Shown here: in pieces, positions 16,882-25,109 of the stretch
Position numbering within the stretch: the stretch's first letter is position 1
Layout: each line of letters starts with the position of its first letter
Origin: Candidatus Poribacteria bacterium
GTDB lineage: Bacteria; Poribacteria; WGA-4E; GCA-2687025
Assembly: GCA_018644665.1 (NCBI GenBank)
Contig: JABGQA010000074.1
Coordinates: 1 to 64,000, forward strand
DNA: 64,000 nt
Direction: 5' to 3'
Notes under the pieces: model-generated
The model's input: the letters and a program-made list of their open reading frames with translations, nothing else
What the model was told of the DNA's origin: nothing
Database searches by the model: none
Program-made: the position numbers and the translations under genes

Positions 16882-17112
16882 ATGGTGGGCAACGAGCGAT
16901 TCCTGAATGTGGACGATGTAGCGGCGCTATTCGGCGTCTCGCCCAAGACGGTTTACGGGTGGGTGCACGCCAAGGCCATCCCGCACATGAAGCTCTCACG
17001 CTCGGTGCTGCGATTCCGGCCGTCGGACATCGAAGCGTGGGCCGAATCGCGGGCGGTGGCCGTCGGGGCTAAGGGCGGCCACGAAGCCGAGAGCAACCGC
17101 ACGAACCAATGA
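16882..17112 (+). CDS. Excisionase-family helix-turn-helix protein
   Basis: A 76-residue protein with a HTH_17/MerR-like DNA-binding domain: FLNVDDVAALFGVSPKTVYGWVHAKAIPHMKLSRSVLRFRPSDIEAWAES (motif split here by function: helix-turn-helix 8-30, wing 35-45). This is the classic recombination-directionality-factor size and layout. GGGAGAGG lies upstream of the ATG. It ends 83 bases before attR, beside a GGAAAG site pair, which fits a role in excision with the integrase at the other end. Confidence 0.82.
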   Translation: MVGNERFLNVDDVAALFGVSPKTVYGWVHAKAIPHMKLSRSVLRFRPSDIEAWAESRAVAVGAKGGHEAESNRTNQ

Positions 17113-17148
17113 GAAAGCGCCGGTAGACAGGGAGATGCGGGCGTGCTC

Positions 17149-17167
17149 AGGAAAGAAATCGGGAAAG
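17149..17167 (+). promoter_or_regulatory. GGAAAG site pair at the right end (putative arm site)
   Basis: AGGAAAG-AAATC-GGGAAAG lies 28 bases before the right 83 bp repeat. The same heptamers occur as two mirror-image pairs at 4912-4965 at the left end. They are probable binding sites for integrase or excisionase. Confidence 0.5.
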
Positions 17168-17194
17168 ATAGGCTGGTGTATCGTCGTAGACACG

Positions 17195-17277
17195 CACGGT
17201 GAGCGTAGCTCAGTTGGCAGAGCCCCTGACTGTGGATCAGGTGGTCGGGGGTTCAAATCCCCTCGCTCACCCCAACT
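17195..17277 (+). repeat. attR: 83 bp direct repeat containing tRNA-His
   Basis: Exact copy of 4740-4822. The upstream flank here is element DNA; the downstream flank carries a terminator hairpin, as expected for the original 3' side of the host tRNA gene. Confidence 0.92.
17198..17274 (+). tRNA. tRNA-His (GTG), right copy
   Basis: Identical to the left copy, including G(-1), anticodon GTG and encoded CCA. No promoter like the one at 4705 is seen upstream, so expression would depend on readthrough from the element. Confidence 0.92.
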
Positions 17278-17284
17278 ACCTTCC

Positions 17285-17324
17285 CCCTGAATGACCCGCT
17301 TCGGCGGGCTTTCGCGCTTCAGGG
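17285..17324 (+). terminator. Terminator after tRNA-His
   Basis: Inner stem CCCGC-TTCG-GCGGG (UUCG tetraloop) followed by CTTTCGC, with an outer pairing CCCTGAA/TTCAGGG. It probably ended the original tRNA-His transcript before the element inserted. Confidence 0.75.
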
Positions 17325-17472
17325 AACGGCGATCACCCGCGTTCGGCTTCTGCGATTGCGTGGCGACGCCTCGTCGTTCGTAGGCGCGTCGCCCGGCGTT
17401 CGTATGGGCATCCTGCGTGCAGCCGACACGTGTGTGTGACCGGCTGGGCGATGGCGGCGGCTCCAGCCGCAG

Positions 17473-18759
17473 CTACGCGGGATCGAGTTCTCGGCGAGGG
17501 CGTGCTGCGCGGTGCGTCGTGCGCCGGGTGTGTAGCGCCGTGATCGCGTAGCTCACGGCCAAACCCGCCGATGCGGCGACGAGGACGCCGCCGGCCAGCA
17601 CGATCGCCATGTACACCGCGAGAGTCCGACGGTCGTCAGCGCCCTCCATCATCTGGGCGATGTTCCGCATCCCAGCCAACCCGTTCCTCGAAGGGTCGTA
17701 GCAGGCTGCGACGCCCGCTGCGAGTCCCCCACAGCCTGCCACCACCGCCGACCGGAACGGGACCAAGGCGACGCGCGGTTCCACGCTCACTACGAGGCCG
17801 AGCATCGGGGCGCACAGCGCGGCTACGGGAAGCAGCGCGTAGGAGGCGGCCAGATTGGCGAGCCAGAGAGTTCCGTCGGGAAGGGGCGGCAGGCCGTCAG
17901 CGAGCGCGTGGACCCCGGCCACCACAGCGATGGACAGCAAGGCGCCAACGAGCAGGCCGACAAGACACCCGAGAACAGCCCTGACGCCGAGTCCGACGCG
18001 GGGGCGTCCTGGGTCACGCCATCGGTTGCGACCCACCCACAGCAGCACCGATATAGCGAGCGCGGCCGCGGCCCATTCGCGCAGTGGGACCGTGCGGCGT
18101 AGTTCGGCAAGGAAGGGCCGCCGTGGTCGCATCCTGAATATCGTGCGGCCGGGCACGCCTGGCTTGTTCGAGTGGCCGTGGATGGAGCGGGCTCCGTAGC
18201 CCTTCGCCCTGACGGAGATGTCGTGTTCCCGACCCACGATGCCCGGGAAGCGGAAGCGTCCGTCCGCGGCTGTCACAACGGTCTCTTTAGGGCCCCCGGT
18301 CTCCCTGCGGAGCTCGACGGTGGCGTTTGCGATCGGCTCCGCCGTGGAGGCATCGACCACGCGGCCGTGGACACCGTCGGCCAACGGGCCAGACAGGGCA
18401 GTGTTGGGGTAGATGCCCGTAGCGGTATAGCCCTCGGCCGTGGCGGCGATCCTGTAGTCTCTCGACGTCACGTCTTGGAAGCGATATATACCGTCCGCGG
18501 CGGTCACGACGGGCTCCGGCCCGGGGTCGTCGTCGCTCCGGAGTTCGACCTTCGCGTTGGCGAGGGGCTCCCCGGTTGTCTCGTCTCTCACGTCACCGTC
18601 GATTTCCGTCGTCACGCGACCATCCACGTTGGTCGACGATGTGTGCACGTGGAGAACCATAGACCGCGAAGCCGGTTCGTCCCGGCCGCACCCGAAGGGA
18701 GCGCATAGGATGACAGCTGCGACGACCGCTACGACGCCTGCTGCGTGTGGGCTTCGCAT
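17473..18759 (-). CDS. Lipoprotein with two carboxypeptidase-regulatory-like domains and a membrane domain
   Basis: A 428-residue protein. The signal peptide carries a lipobox near FGC (residue ~24). Two CarboxypepD_reg-like beta-sandwich domains follow: residues ~52-118 (GDVRDETTGEPLANAKVELR, DGIYRFQDVTSRDYRIAATAEGY) and ~128-200 (GRVVDASTAEPIANATVELR, DGRFRFPGIVGREHDISVRAKGY). The C-terminal half (~225-415) has several transmembrane helices. It is paralogous to the proteins at 19967-21064 and 21209-22258. Its role is unknown; the domains suggest carbohydrate or ligand binding outside the membrane. Confidence 0.75.
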   Translation of the reverse strand: MRSPHAAGVVAVVAAVILCAPFGCGRDEPASRSMVLHVHTSSTNVDGRVTTEIDGDVRDETTGEPLANAKVELRSDDDPGPEPVVTAADGIYRFQDVTSRDYRIAATAEGYTATGIYPNTALSGPLADGVHGRVVDASTAEPIANATVELRRETGGPKETVVTAADGRFRFPGIVGREHDISVRAKGYGARSIHGHSNKPGVPGRTIFRMRPRRPFLAELRRTVPLREWAAAALAISVLLWVGRNRWRDPGRPRVGLGVRAVLGCLVGLLVGALLSIAVVAGVHALADGLPPLPDGTLWLANLAASYALLPVAALCAPMLGLVVSVEPRVALVPFRSAVVAGCGGLAAGVAACYDPSRNGLAGMRNIAQMMEGADDRRTLAVYMAIVLAGGVLVAASAGLAVSYAITALHTRRTTHRAARPRRELDPA

Positions 18760-19104
18760 CGCGCATCCTCTCGCGTCGTCGCCGCTCCCGCCCTAGACGA
18801 CCACGGCGTCCGAACGAATCGCGGCCGCGGGCGCTGGGGCATCTATTGCGTGTCCCGTGCCCGTCGGCTGGCACGTGCCTGCGGGCTGGTCGACGCTATC
18901 CGTACGGTAGCGCATCGGCCAGTTGGCCGCCAACCGGACATGGGCCGCTTCCGGTCGCTGCTGTGCGCCGGGTCGGTCGCTGCCAGCGCGCGGCGCGCAC
19001 GGTGCGTCGGCCAGGCGTGTACGGGCACAATGACTGTCGCGACCCGACGTAGGCGGGCGGGCCAAATGCAGGCCGAGCCGCCATGCACCACCGGAGGGAA
19101 ACGG
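18760..19104. other. Intergenic region between divergent genes
   Basis: 345 bases separating two divergently read genes. No gene is supported. An inverted repeat CGGCCAGTTGGCCG near 18912 could be an operator. Ribosome site GGAGGG precedes the LamG start at 19105. Confidence 0.4.
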
Positions 19105-19863
19105 ATGCGCGCAGTGATGACTGTTGTGTTGGCGGGGCTCGTGGCGTCGGCGTCTGCGGCCGTCGATCCTGACAGCGTCGTCGGCCTATGGCTTCTGGAC
19201 GGCGGCAGCGGAGACGTAGCGATGGACTCGTCCGGCAACGGCAACGACGGCGCGATCGTCGGGGCCACGTGGACCGACGGCCACCGTGGCGCGGCGTTGG
19301 CGTTCGACGGGGCCAGCCACGTCGCCATCCCGGCGAGCCCAACGACCGACGACTACCTCGACGGCTTGACCTACATGCTGTGGGTGGATGTCGTATCCGT
19401 GCCCAACGCCAACTCGCGCGTCATGGAGCGCGATTGGCACAACCCGACGATCCAGGCGGGCGACGCCGACTTCTATGCCAGCGTCATGACGGGCACGAAC
19501 AACATCGACAACGGCATCCGCGGCGGGCAGCACGCTCCCGGTGAGTGGGCGCACGTGGCTCTGACGCACGACGGGGCGACGCTTACACTCTACTCCGGCG
19601 GCGAGCCGGTGAACGAGTCGTCCGTCGGGAGCCCCACGTTCACCGACGCGAATGAGAGCGGCGCAATCTGGCTCGGACAGTGGAAGGCCGCGGGCTGGGA
19701 CCTGACGGGGCGCATCGATGAGGTGGCGGTCTTCAACGTCGCGCTCGGGCAGGCCGACATCCAGGCGTTGATGAAGGACGGTCTTGAGGCGACGCTGGTC
19801 ACGGCGGTCGATCCTGCCGGTAAGGCCACGACCACGTGGGCGGCGGTGAAGGGCGTTCGCTAG
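19105..19863 (+). CDS. Secreted LamG-domain protein
   Basis: A 252-residue exported protein. The signal peptide (MRAVMTVVLAGLVASASA) is cleaved near residue 18. A single LamG/concanavalin-A-like domain (about 22-225) follows: VVGLWLLDGGSGDVAMDSSGNGNDG, then AFDGASHVAIP, WAHVALTHDGATLTLYSGG and GRIDEVAVFNVAL. Such domains bind glycans or proteins. The C-terminus ends AGKATTTWAAVKGVR, a tail shared with the LamG protein at 40138 and resembling tails I associate with Poribacteria. The start at 19105 has GGAGGG upstream; the upstream frame to 18745 is not supported. Confidence 0.88.
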   Translation: MRAVMTVVLAGLVASASAAVDPDSVVGLWLLDGGSGDVAMDSSGNGNDGAIVGATWTDGHRGAALAFDGASHVAIPASPTTDDYLDGLTYMLWVDVVSVPNANSRVMERDWHNPTIQAGDADFYASVMTGTNNIDNGIRGGQHAPGEWAHVALTHDGATLTLYSGGEPVNESSVGSPTFTDANESGAIWLGQWKAAGWDLTGRIDEVAVFNVALGQADIQALMKDGLEATLVTAVDPAGKATTTWAAVKGVR

Positions 19864-19966
19864 GCCGCGGGCGTGTAGCTCAATCGAGGGCGCGCCGCAG
19901 GCGCAGAACTGAGGCTGGCGTGGTCGCCATCCGTGGCGGCCCTGCCGGCTGCCGCTCCGCACGCCA

Positions 19967-21064
19967 TCAGACCCCGGGCCTCGAAAGTCGATCGGTCAGG
20001 CCGCGAATCAGCAGGCTGGCGCTGACCCCCACCACACCGGTCACTGCGGCAACGGCGACACACACGATGACCATGTGCGCGGCGCTCAGGTGCGCCGGCC
20101 CTCCTGTGAGTCTACACACGGTGGACGTCCCGAGGTACTCGTGCCATCCGTACCTTACCGCGCTCCGACACAGGGAGAGCGCGGCGGCCAGACCACCGCA
20201 GGCAGCAACCGTCGCGGCGCGCGCGGGGGCCACCGCGACACGCGCGCTGATGGCAGTCACGAGGCCGACTACCGGCGCGACGCCGAATCCCGCGACGCCG
20301 ATGGCTCCGTAGCCGGCATAGCGGGCCCAGAAGAGCACCCCATCTGGAAGCGCTGGGCCGGCGGTGGAAACGAGCCGGATGACGGCGCATGCGAGCAGCG
20401 CGGCGCTCGGCCCAACGAGCAGCCCAGCGCCGAGCCCAAGGGCGGCTCGGGCCGCGACCCCTACGCTGGGTGACGGGAGCGGCAGCCAAAAGTGTCGCAC
20501 TGCAGCGAAGACGACGGACATCGCCAATAGGGCTGCCAGACATGCCGGGACGGCGCCGACGTGGCTGAGCGATGCCAACAAGCCGAGGGGTGGCCGCATC
20601 TGGACGTCGATAACCAGCATCGGTTCGGGCCCTACGGCCCACACGATGGGCCACAGACGCGTCCGGTAGCCGTTAGCCACGACCATAAGGCCGTAGACGC
20701 CGGGCCGAATGTCGGTGACGACGAACCTCCCCTGGCCGTCGGTCACCGCGGGCTCGGGCTCGGACGTGATGGACTTGCCGCGCATCATCATGACCGTCGC
20801 GCCGGATATGGGATCCCGCGTGAGTCTGTCGGTTACGGTCCCCGCGAATTCGGTGGTCGCCGTCTCGGCGGTCGGGGAAGCGTGAGGGATGCCGTTCGCC
20901 TCGGTGGAATCCGTTTGGTCGACGGTCGGGCCCGCAGCGGCTGTCGCAGACTCGATGGCGGCCACCCGCACACGTCCGTCGGGCGCTGTCGCGTCCTCCG
21001 CGCGCGCGGCGGCGGCGCATAGCAGGAGCAGCATGATGGCTACGGGCGTGTAAGGGGTTCGCAT
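19967..21064 (-). CDS. Exported carboxypeptidase-regulatory-like/membrane protein, paralogue 2
   Basis: A 365-residue protein starting at ATG 21064 (MRTPYTPVAIMLLLL). A signal peptide is followed by an Ala/Thr-rich linker. One regulatory-like beta-sandwich (FAGTVTDRLTRDPISGATVMM...GQGRFVVTDIRPGVYGLMVVANGY) lies at about 72-140. The C-terminal membrane domain has about six helices. The segment ARAALGLGAGLLVG and ISARVAVAPARAATVAACGGLAA line up with the same positions of the neighbours at 17473 and 21209. No lipid Cys is seen here. The function is unknown. Confidence 0.72.
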   Translation of the reverse strand: MRTPYTPVAIMLLLLCAAAARAEDATAPDGRVRVAAIESATAAAGPTVDQTDSTEANGIPHASPTAETATTEFAGTVTDRLTRDPISGATVMMMRGKSITSEPEPAVTDGQGRFVVTDIRPGVYGLMVVANGYRTRLWPIVWAVGPEPMLVIDVQMRPPLGLLASLSHVGAVPACLAALLAMSVVFAAVRHFWLPLPSPSVGVAARAALGLGAGLLVGPSAALLACAVIRLVSTAGPALPDGVLFWARYAGYGAIGVAGFGVAPVVGLVTAISARVAVAPARAATVAACGGLAAALSLCRSAVRYGWHEYLGTSTVCRLTGGPAHLSAAHMVIVCVAVAAVTGVVGVSASLLIRGLTDRLSRPGV

Positions 21065-21208
21065 GCGGACTCCAAGGGCGCGGCTGGCGCGCCAGCGATA
21101 CCGACACTCTCCACCGCCCACCGCCCAGCATACCCCCGGGCGGCACGCCAACCTGGCACCGGGCAGAGGTGGCCAACGGTTGGTACAGTTCGCGCGCCGA
21201 CTGGAGGC

Positions 21209-22258
21209 TCAGGCACTGTCGTGGGCGCGCGCGTCGTCCCGCCCGGGCGCCGATGCGCGTCGGGGGCACAGGCTCGCGACAGCGTGGCTCACACTGAGAC
21301 CCACGAGGGCGCCTACGGTCGCGCCGCCCAGGAGCGCCACCGCGACGTACGTCACCAAGGCCGGGCCGTGCGCGGATAGCTCCAGCATGGTCAGCATTCT
21401 GAGCAATGAACCGGCGCCAGAACTGGCCGCAGGCGTGCAGGCGACTGCCATCGCCGCAGCACTCCCGCCGATGGCCGCCAGCATCGCTGAGCGACGTCGG
21501 TCCGACAGCACGCGTGGGGTCAGGCTGACGACGACCCCGACAAGCGGGCCGACAAGCACTGCGATGCCTCTGACCACGCCGATGGCGCCATTCCAGGCCC
21601 AGAACTGGGAGCCGGTGAACAGACCGTCGAGGACGCTGGGCCGCGGCCGGGTCAGCCCGAACAGCGCGAGCGCTAGCGGGATCGTGACGAGCAGGCCCAC
21701 ACCCACCCCGACGAGCGCTCGGGCGCCGGTCCCCAACGGCGGGGCCTCCGAAGCAGTCCATACCCCGCGTGTGGCCCACAACGCGACCCACATTGCCAAG
21801 AGCGGAGCGGCCCAGACCTGCAGCAGCCCCGCTCGCAGTACTCTGACCCACATAGGCAGCGCTTCGCGGAGCAGCACTCCTGCGAGGGACACCGCCCCTG
21901 CCACGACCGTGACGTTGATGTTGATGCGGGGTCGGTACCCGTCCGCTGTCACGGTTAGGACGTAGGGGCCGGGTTCCATTCCCGTGATCTCGAAGGAGCC
22001 GTCAGGCCTGGCCACCACGGCCGCGGGCTCTGCCATTCCCTGGCCGATGTAGCTCACCACCGCGTTGGCGATCGGACGGTGCGACGCGACGTCCTTAAGG
22101 TGGCCACGCACGCCGGTAGCGGAGGGAGCCGACCGCCCGCTGACCGCACTGCGGCTGGGCCCCGGGCCTGTCCCGGTCGCCGCCGTCTCTTCCGCGCGAC
22201 CGAAGGTCACGCACGACACCGAGACGGCCACAAGCGCGATGGCCTGCCGGATCGTCAT
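21209..22258 (-). CDS. Exported carboxypeptidase-regulatory-like/membrane protein, paralogue 3
   Basis: A 349-residue protein starting at ATG 22258 (MTIRQAIALVAVSVS), with GGAG upstream. The signal peptide is followed by one regulatory-like domain (GHLKDVASHRPIANAVVSYIG...DGSFEITGMEPGPYVLTVTADGY) at about 50-115. A multi-helix membrane domain (about 135-330) contains GARALVGVGVGLLV and LTPRVLSDRRRSAMLAAIGGSAA, equivalent to the two neighbouring paralogues. It is on the same strand as the other two copies; the family appears to have expanded locally. Confidence 0.72.
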   Translation of the reverse strand: MTIRQAIALVAVSVSCVTFGRAEETAATGTGPGPSRSAVSGRSAPSATGVRGHLKDVASHRPIANAVVSYIGQGMAEPAAVVARPDGSFEITGMEPGPYVLTVTADGYRPRININVTVVAGAVSLAGVLLREALPMWVRVLRAGLLQVWAAPLLAMWVALWATRGVWTASEAPPLGTGARALVGVGVGLLVTIPLALALFGLTRPRPSVLDGLFTGSQFWAWNGAIGVVRGIAVLVGPLVGVVVSLTPRVLSDRRRSAMLAAIGGSAAAMAVACTPAASSGAGSLLRMLTMLELSAHGPALVTYVAVALLGGATVGALVGLSVSHAVASLCPRRASAPGRDDARAHDSA

Positions 22259-22611
22259 CGAGGGTGCTCCCCGTCTTGCCGGCGCCCTGCTTCCGAGGCG
22301 GCCGGCGCACATGTAGAGTAGCACGTCGTATGGGTACGTCGCCAATCAGGCGAGCGACGTGGTGTTTCCGAGTGGCGGCGTTAGTGATCTGTCTCGTGCT
22401 TCGCTCCACCCGGCCGGCTGCCGCGCAGCACTCTCAGCGCTGTCGGCACGCGTGATGCCTGGCCGCGACGGTCCTGGGCACGACGGCGAGTTGCGACGGT
22501 TTGTGCGCGCATCCACTGCGGGCCAGGAACTCCGAGGACCCGGCGTCTCCGGCGGTTAGTCGCGGGTTCTATCGTAGGGTCTGGCGGCCTGGCACGACGC
22601 TCGTCGCAGTC
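22259..22611. other. Intergenic region upstream of tRNA-Leu
   Basis: About 350 bases holding the start region of the minus-strand gene. No protein gene or RNA gene is supported apart from the tRNA promoter at its right edge. Confidence 0.4.
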
Positions 22612-22640
22612 TTGCCCCAGGGGCGGTGCGCGCGCATAAT
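22612..22640 (+). promoter_or_regulatory. Promoter of tRNA-Leu
   Basis: TTGCCC (22612-22617), 17 bases, then CATAAT (22635-22640), placed 9 bases before the tRNA. It is almost the same as the tRNA-His promoter at 4705. Confidence 0.75.
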
Positions 22641-22649
22641 AGTGACCGT

Positions 22650-22736
22650 GCCGGCGTGGTGAAATTGGTAGACGCAGGGGATTCAAAATCCCCCGACCCT
22701 CGGGTCGTGTCGGTTCAAGTCCGACCGCCGGCACCA
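22650..22736 (+). tRNA. tRNA-Leu (CAA)
   Basis: Acceptor GCCGGCG/CGCCGGC, A73 and encoded CCA at 22734-22736. The anticodon stem is GGGGA/TCCCC with loop TTCAAAA (anticodon CAA, reading UUG). A long variable arm (CGACC-CTCG-GGTCG) is typical of type II tRNAs. It precedes the epimerase operon by 44 bases. Confidence 0.95.
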
Positions 22737-22780
22737 CCTCTCATCGCCCACGCAGCCGCCACCCCGCCCGGAGCGCCTCA

Positions 22781-23587
22781 GTGGACACCATTCTAGTGAC
22801 CGGTGGCTTGGGACGCATCGGAACGGCCCTATGCCGCGAGTTGCGGGGCACGTACCGCACGCGCTCCTTCGACCTGCGCCCGTCCACAGAAGCCGACGAG
22901 AACGTCGTCGGGAACATCACCGACATCGACGCGCTGGTTGATGCGTGCGAGGGCGTTCGCGCGATTGTGCATCTGGCCGGCATCCCCGGCAACGCCGACT
23001 TCGACCTGCTGCTCGACGCGAACATCCGAGGCACGTACTGCGTCTACGAGGCCGCCGTGAAGGCGGGCGTGCCGCGCGTGGTGTTCGCGAGCACGAACCA
23101 CGTCAGCGGAATGTGGGAGAAGGCCGGCGTGTTCGCGACTACCGAGATGCCCGTCCGCCCCGACTCGCACTACGCCGTCAGCAAGGCCGCGGGAGAGGCC
23201 ATCGCTCGGTACTACGCCGACGCGCACGGCATCGGTTCGGTGTGCATGCGCATCGGTGGATTCAGCCCGACGGACCAGGCGGGCGGCGTTCGCGGCTATT
23301 ACATGCTCATCACGTGCCGCGACATCGCGCAGTTGGTGGACAAGTCGATTCAGTCGAACGTGCTGTTCGCGATCGTGAACGGCATCTCGAACCATCCGAA
23401 GGCTTACCAGGATCTCGCGAGCGCGGCGAAGCTCCTCGGGTATGCGCCCCAAGACGGCGCAGAAGACTGGCTCGACGACTGCCCCGACGACGTGCGCGAA
23501 CAGTACGAGAACGTAAGCTGGCGACATCTGGCGCACGACGAGATGCTTGACGAATGGGCGACCGTACGCGCGACGCGCGACAAGTAG
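22781..23587 (+). CDS. NAD-dependent epimerase/dehydratase family protein (uronate dehydrogenase-like)
   Basis: A 268-residue extended short-chain dehydrogenase. The NAD-binding Rossmann motif TGGLGRIG is at 7-14, HLAGIPG near 69, and the catalytic YxxxK (YAVSK) near 131. The middle (NHVSGMWEKAG, SVCMRIGGFSP) resembles hexuronate dehydrogenases, but substrate specificity is inferred only loosely. GTG 22781 is used as start, eight bases after GGAG. It is the first gene of a four-gene operon of related enzymes. Confidence 0.85.
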   Translation: MDTILVTGGLGRIGTALCRELRGTYRTRSFDLRPSTEADENVVGNITDIDALVDACEGVRAIVHLAGIPGNADFDLLLDANIRGTYCVYEAAVKAGVPRVVFASTNHVSGMWEKAGVFATTEMPVRPDSHYAVSKAAGEAIARYYADAHGIGSVCMRIGGFSPTDQAGGVRGYYMLITCRDIAQLVDKSIQSNVLFAIVNGISNHPKAYQDLASAAKLLGYAPQDGAEDWLDDCPDDVREQYENVSWRHLAHDEMLDEWATVRATRDK

Positions 23588-23624
23588 ACCCCGAGACACA
23601 GACCCGCGCCGTAGGGACCCCGCG

Positions 23625-24359
23625 ATGAAGCCCGCGATGAAGAAGGTGCTCGTCTTGGGCGCGTGTGGGAACATCGGGCCGTTCGTCACGCCCGGGCTCG
23701 AAGACGACTACGGCCTGACGCTCTCCGACATCGTCCCCCATCCCCACGGCACGCCCACGATCGACGTCGACGTGACCGACTACGGGCAGGTGCGAGATGC
23801 CGCCCGCGGGATGGACGCCATCATCAACCTGACGGTTGTGCGTCCCGACCCCGTTCTCAGCTTCCAGGTGAATGTACGCGGCGCGCTGAACGCGATGAAG
23901 GCCGCGGCCGAACACGGCATCCCGAAGGTGCTGCACACCGGCCCCGAGCAGATTCGCCACGGCCGGTACGACCACGACTTCGACCTCAATGACCCTCCGC
24001 ACATGCCGGGCGTGGGGTACTACTTCCTGACCAAGCACCTGAGCAACGAAATCTGCCGCACGTACGCCCGGGAGCACGACATCACGACGGTGTGCTTCCT
24101 CTTCAATCTCCTGAGCGCGAGGCCGACGAAGCACGTGACCGGCCGCGACTTCCCGCCGTACATGATCGTCTGGGAGGACCTTCAGCACGCCTGTCGGCTG
24201 GCGCTGGAGATCCAGGCGATCCCGGACAACTTCCAGATGTTCGACCTGCACAGCCACCTCGGGCAGGGGAAGTTCTCCATCGACAAGGCGCGCCGTATCC
24301 TTGGGTATGAGCCGCTGGCGCCTATCGAGGAGTTCTACCGCAGGTCAACCGATGCGTGA
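23625..24359 (+). CDS. NAD-dependent epimerase-like protein, tandem copy A
   Basis: A 244-residue SDR-like protein. Nucleotide-binding motif LGACGNIGPFVTPGL near 11-25, NVRGALNAM near 87, and GVGYYFLTKHLSNEICR near 133-148 carrying the Y..K pair. It is about four-fifths identical by eye to the next gene (24390-25109), so this is a recent tandem duplication. ATG 23637 is an alternative start. The substrate is unknown; the operon suggests sugar or uronate metabolism. Confidence 0.8.
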   Translation: MKPAMKKVLVLGACGNIGPFVTPGLEDDYGLTLSDIVPHPHGTPTIDVDVTDYGQVRDAARGMDAIINLTVVRPDPVLSFQVNVRGALNAMKAAAEHGIPKVLHTGPEQIRHGRYDHDFDLNDPPHMPGVGYYFLTKHLSNEICRTYAREHDITTVCFLFNLLSARPTKHVTGRDFPPYMIVWEDLQHACRLALEIQAIPDNFQMFDLHSHLGQGKFSIDKARRILGYEPLAPIEEFYRRSTDA

Positions 24360-24389
24360 GCGGGCGCCGCAAGAGGCGGGGAGCAGACG

Positions 24390-25109
24390 ATGATCAAGGT
24401 GCTAGTCCTCGGGGCGTGCGGGAACATCGGCCCGTTCGTCACGCCCGGGCTCGAAGGCGAATACGACCTGACGCTGTCGGACATCATCCCGCATCCGGAC
24501 GGCAAGCCGACGATCGACGTGGACGTCACCGACTACGAGCAGGTGCGCGACGCCGCGCGCGGCATGGACGCCATCATCAACCTGACCGTGGTCCGTCCCG
24601 ACCCTGTCCACAGCTTCCACGTGAACGTCCGCGGCGCGCTGAACACGATGCGGGCCGCCGTCGCACACGGCATCGGGAAGGTGCTGCACACGGGGCCGCA
24701 GCAGATTCGCGGCACGCGGTACGACCACGACTTCGACATCGACGACCCGCCGCACATGCCCGGCGTGGGTTACTACTTCCTGACGAAGCACCTCAGCAAC
24801 GAGGTGTGCCGGACATACGCCCGCGAGCACGACATCACGACGCTCTGCTTCCTGTTCAACGGTCTTGGGGCCAGACCCACGCAGCACGTGACCGGCCGAG
24901 ACTTTCCGCCCTTCACGATCGTGTGGGAGGACCTCGAACAGGCGTGCCGGCTCGCCCTGGAGATCGAGACCGTACCGGAAAACTACCAGGAATTTGACCT
25001 GCACAGCTACCTTGCGCAGGGCAAGTATTCGATCGGCAAGGCGCGCCGGCTGCTGGGGTACGAACCCCTGGCGCGCGTCGAGGACTTCTACCGAAGGCCC
25101 ACATCATGA
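24390..25109 (+). CDS. NAD-dependent epimerase-like protein, tandem copy B
   Basis: A 239-residue paralogue of 23625-24359, sharing LGACGNIGPFVTPGLEG, VTDYEQVRDAARGMDAIINL and the GVGYYFLTKHLSNEVCRTY region with the Y..K pair. Differences are scattered, with no frameshift, so both copies look functional. The start follows a GGGGAG. Its stop overlaps the next start (ATGA), so it is coupled to 25106-25852. Confidence 0.8.
   Translation: MIKVLVLGACGNIGPFVTPGLEGEYDLTLSDIIPHPDGKPTIDVDVTDYEQVRDAARGMDAIINLTVVRPDPVHSFHVNVRGALNTMRAAVAHGIGKVLHTGPQQIRGTRYDHDFDIDDPPHMPGVGYYFLTKHLSNEVCRTYAREHDITTLCFLFNGLGARPTQHVTGRDFPPFTIVWEDLEQACRLALEIETVPENYQEFDLHSYLAQGKYSIGKARRLLGYEPLARVEDFYRRPTS

Larger units (their letters stand above)
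4740..17277. mobile_element. 12.5 kb integrative element in tRNA-His
   Basis: The element is bounded by two identical 83 bp direct repeats (4740-4822 and 17195-17277), each holding a complete tRNA-His gene. An integrase gene starts 163 bases inside the left repeat, and an excisionase-like HTH gene ends 83 bases before the right repeat. In between are exported and hypothetical cargo genes (6251-11552) and a replication module (11895-16785). No capsid, terminase large subunit, relaxase or type IV secretion gene is seen. It therefore looks like a satellite or non-self-transmissible element that replicates with its own primase-helicase. The host promoter lies outside the left repeat and a terminator outside the right one, consistent with insertion into a single tRNA locus. 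Confidence 0.9.
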
